DNA from: Aeriscardovia sp. | Lineage (GTDB): Bacteria; Actinomycetota; Actinomycetes; Actinomycetales; Bifidobacteriaceae | Length of the DNA stretch: 64,000 nt | Assembly: GCA_017413255.1 (NCBI GenBank) | Contig: JAFPUC010000008.1 | Span: 62,001 to 126,000 of the forward strand | Reading direction: 5' to 3' | Shown here: positions 62,194-64,000 of the stretch, piece after piece | Layout of the letters: each line of letters begins with the position of its first letter | Numbering within the stretch: the first letter of the stretch is position 1 | The notes under the pieces: generated by a model | Databases searched by the model: none | Told to the model about the DNA's origin: nothing | Seen by the model: only the letters and a program-made list of their open reading frames with translations | Made by a program: the position numbers and the translations under genes

Positions 62194-63570
62194 TTACACT
62201 CTCTCTTTCACGGCTTTTGTTTCTTCTTTCTTTTGCTTTTTCTTCAACCTCCTCAAAACATACATTTGGAGGGGCAGGGTCATCAAAGCCGTGCACAGCA
62301 TCGCCACCGGCTGCGACATGGCTATTCCCAAGAAGTGGAAGAAGTGGGGAAGTATGAGTAAGGCCGGTATAAAGAAAATGCAGTTGTTGCCCAGGCCCAC
62401 AATGGAGGCTATTACGACATATCCCAAATTTTGCTGCATCATATTTGACATCACTACATAAGCGTTTAGCCAAAAATCTATGCACTGCAACCTCAGAGCG
62501 AGGGCTCCGTATGACACCACTTTGGAATTATCTATGAAAATTCCCACTATCTGGGGAGCAAATATGAATTCCAGAATGCATATGATTACAAGGAGGATAA
62601 ACGAAGCTACCAAAATGAGGTTGTAGCCTTTTAAGACCCTATCGTATTTTTTCGCCCCGTAGTTGTATCCGCAAACCGGCTGATACCCCTGTCCTATTCC
62701 GACCTGGATGACATTTCCAAAGTTGATAATTCTTCCCACTATTGTCATGGCGCTTATAGCGACGGCTCCGTATCCTGCGGAAACCACATTTAGCAGATCG
62801 GAAGAGACAGCGAAAAGACCGTTTCTTATAAAGCTCGGGAAGCCCACTGAGAAGATTTCTTTCCACATCGTCCCGTTGAAGGAAATCATCTTTACACTGA
62901 GCTTGGCTGTAGCCTTCTTTATATAAATCCAAAGCATTATCACAAAGCTTATAGCCTGGGCTATGGCGGTTGCTACTCCAGCTCCAAACACTCCCAAGTG
63001 CATTGCAAACATAAATACCGGCTCAATGGCGGCGTTTACAACTACTCCTGCGATCATGGCGATCATAGATTCGGTGGGGTAACCTTGAAACCTCATGGCA
63101 GGATTTAGAACGTAGGTTGCGCAGAAGAGGGGAGCTATCCAGAGCAGGGGCTGGAGGTACTGCCTGGCCAAGGGGTCGACTGAAGGGGTGGACCCCAGGA
63201 GGTGGATGAGGGGGGTTTGAAACATCAGCCCCAGCCCACCCAAAATTATTCCCAAAACAATCGATCCGAAGAGGGCGGTGGAAATCAGTTGCTCAGCCTT
63301 TTTTATGTTCTTCTTTCCGAGTTCTACAGATACCCTGTTGCCTGCCCCTATCCCCAAAAGCAAACCAAATGCCTGTATGACGACTATTACGGGCATGCAT
63401 ACGCCTTCGGCAGCGCTGGCTGCTGCGCCCATCGATCCCACGTAGAAAGCGTCTACAAGGCTGTAACTGATACCCACGACATTGGAAACTACCGATGGGA
63501 TCGCCATCTTCGTTATAAGTCTTCCCAGCGGGGCCTGGGTCATTTCAATATATTTTTTATCCTGCATCAA
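62194..63570 (-). CDS. MATE-family efflux transporter
   Basis: The 458 residues show twelve hydrophobic segments and the duplicated MATE layout (PSVVSNVVGISYSLVDAFYVG at the front; the second half begins near residue 230), with a lysine-rich C-terminus. DinF/NorM-like; exports cationic drugs by Na+ or H+ exchange; substrate unknown. There are two adjacent ATG codons at the start. It is not part of the fhaA operon as it lies upstream with a 48-base gap, but the same strand allows readthrough. Confidence 0.9.
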   Translation of the reverse strand: MMQDKKYIEMTQAPLGRLITKMAIPSVVSNVVGISYSLVDAFYVGSMGAAASAAEGVCMPVIVVIQAFGLLLGIGAGNRVSVELGKKNIKKAEQLISTALFGSIVLGIILGGLGLMFQTPLIHLLGSTPSVDPLARQYLQPLLWIAPLFCATYVLNPAMRFQGYPTESMIAMIAGVVVNAAIEPVFMFAMHLGVFGAGVATAIAQAISFVIMLWIYIKKATAKLSVKMISFNGTMWKEIFSVGFPSFIRNGLFAVSSDLLNVVSAGYGAVAISAMTIVGRIINFGNVIQVGIGQGYQPVCGYNYGAKKYDRVLKGYNLILVASFILLVIICILEFIFAPQIVGIFIDNSKVVSYGALALRLQCIDFWLNAYVVMSNMMQQNLGYVVIASIVGLGNNCIFFIPALLILPHFFHFLGIAMSQPVAMLCTALMTLPLQMYVLRRLKKKQKKEETKAVKERV

Positions 63571-63672
63571 AGGGCTTCTTGGTGTGATTTATGCGAGTAT
63601 TTGTATGAGATAATTCAAATGTAGGATTTTACTTATCCGATGAGACATCGGCTTCGTATAAAAGGTGGGCCC

Positions 63673-64000
63673 ATGTTTTCTGCTCTGCAAAATCTGCCGT
63701 CTACGGGCCGTTTTGCTCCAAGCCCTACAGGAAAACTCCATATAGGAAACGTTTACACGGCCCTGGGCGCGTACTTAAGCACGAGGCGCTTTCCCCATTC
63801 GCACTTCATTCTCAGGATTGAAGATCTCGACACTTCCAAAGATGCCCGTAAAGAAAGCGAAAAGATAATAGAGAACCTTGAGTGGCTGGGGTTTGACTGG
63901 GATGAACTGGTGTTTCAGTCCCAAAGGCTAGAGATCTACAGGGAGGCCTTAAAAGAAATTCGGGATATCAATCCCGAAGATCCCCTCCTCTACCCCTGCT
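63673..64000 (+). CDS. gluQ: Glutamyl-Q tRNA(Asp) synthetase (partial, runs off the window)
   Basis: The 109 visible residues contain the class I HIGH-type motif RFAPSPTGKLHIGN, IEDLDTSKDA and FQSQR, and end LLYPC. The pattern FDWDEL, VFQSQRLEIYREAL and a Cys-containing YPC (zinc ligand) fits GluQ-RS, which glutamylates queuosine in tRNA-Asp, better than full GltX. GltX itself is not excluded from this much sequence. Ribosome site AAAGGTGGG precedes the ATG. Confidence 0.75.
   Translation, partial: MFSALQNLPSTGRFAPSPTGKLHIGNVYTALGAYLSTRRFPHSHFILRIEDLDTSKDARKESEKIIENLEWLGFDWDELVFQSQRLEIYREALKEIRDINPEDPLLYPC

Noticed and set aside
63634-63648. Hairpin CCGATG/CATCGG before the gluQ gene as terminator
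   Set aside because: A 6-bp stem with a 3-base loop and no T run on either strand; likely incidental or a weak leader structure.
1-64000. CRISPR arrays, insertion sequences, prophage, att sites
   Set aside because: No regularly spaced repeats, transposase or integrase frames, or tRNA-flanking direct repeats were seen on either strand.

Overview
The window reads as core chromosome of a host-associated actinobacterium, most likely family Bifidobacteriaceae (the scardovial side rather than classical Bifidobacterium). The evidence is a bifunctional phosphoketolase (xfp) directly followed by pta and ackA, which is the lower half of the bifid shunt; actinobacterial synteny (rpsA-uvrB-pyk-tRNA-ANTAR regulator-polA; recA-recX-secA; fhaA-fhaB-PP2C-rodA-pbpA-pknA-pknB); CarD and ClgR; and a bile salt hydrolase that points to an intestinal host. 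Base composition looks close to one half G+C, and arginine is written mostly with AGG/AGA, which is unusual for an actinobacterium. No phage, insertion sequence or CRISPR array was seen.

Layout. 1-4.7 kb: end of a probable dnaX, recR, then on the minus strand a small membrane protein and a heterodimeric ABC exporter. 4.8-14 kb: hemW-lepA, rpsT, rplY, an acyl-CoA synthetase, and HIT-ybeY-CorC-era. 14-21.5 kb: tRNA-Leu(GAG), aspartate 4-decarboxylase/aminotransferase, xfp, pta, ackA, tRNA-Pro. 21.5-33 kb (minus strand): carD-folD-rpsA-uvrB-terC-pyk-tRNA-Leu(CAA)-ANTAR regulator-polA-Nif3. 33-36.6 kb (plus): orphan response regulator, an unknown gene, an LCP ligase and three small proteins (DUF805, OsmC, a two-helix membrane protein). 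36.6-42.8 kb: gpmA, menA-like, lysS, then pgsA-pncC-clgR-recA-recX. 43.3-46.9 kb: RNase P RNA on the minus strand, a probable hpf relic, and secA. 46.9-53.5 kb: ROK glucokinase, bile salt hydrolase, an MFS carrier, a candidate small RNA, an acyltransferase, a polyprenyl synthase and the primary sigma factor. 53.6-62.1 kb: the cell-wall/phosphosignalling operon. 62.2 kb to the end: a MATE transporter and the start of a GluQ-type tRNA-Asp synthetase.

How it works together. Xfp makes acetyl phosphate. AckA turns this into ATP and acetate, and Pta links it to acetyl-CoA; gpmA and pyk supply the lower glycolytic leg. The fhaA-to-pknB operon couples muropeptide sensing by PASTA domains to a SEDS glycosyltransferase and its class B PBP partner, with a PP2C phosphatase reversing the kinases and FHA proteins reading the phosphorylation.

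Main surprises. The class B PBP of this operon has lost all three active-site motifs and looks like a pseudoenzyme. The rpsA leader can form mutually exclusive foldings and has no Shine-Dalgarno. The conserved tRNA with a CAA anticodon has a class I (short) variable arm. A three-hairpin, terminator-ended RNA element lies at 50.34-50.42 kb. rnpB and its terminator lie antisense inside the end of recX. coaE and phoH are missing from their usual places. pta and lysS look leaderless.
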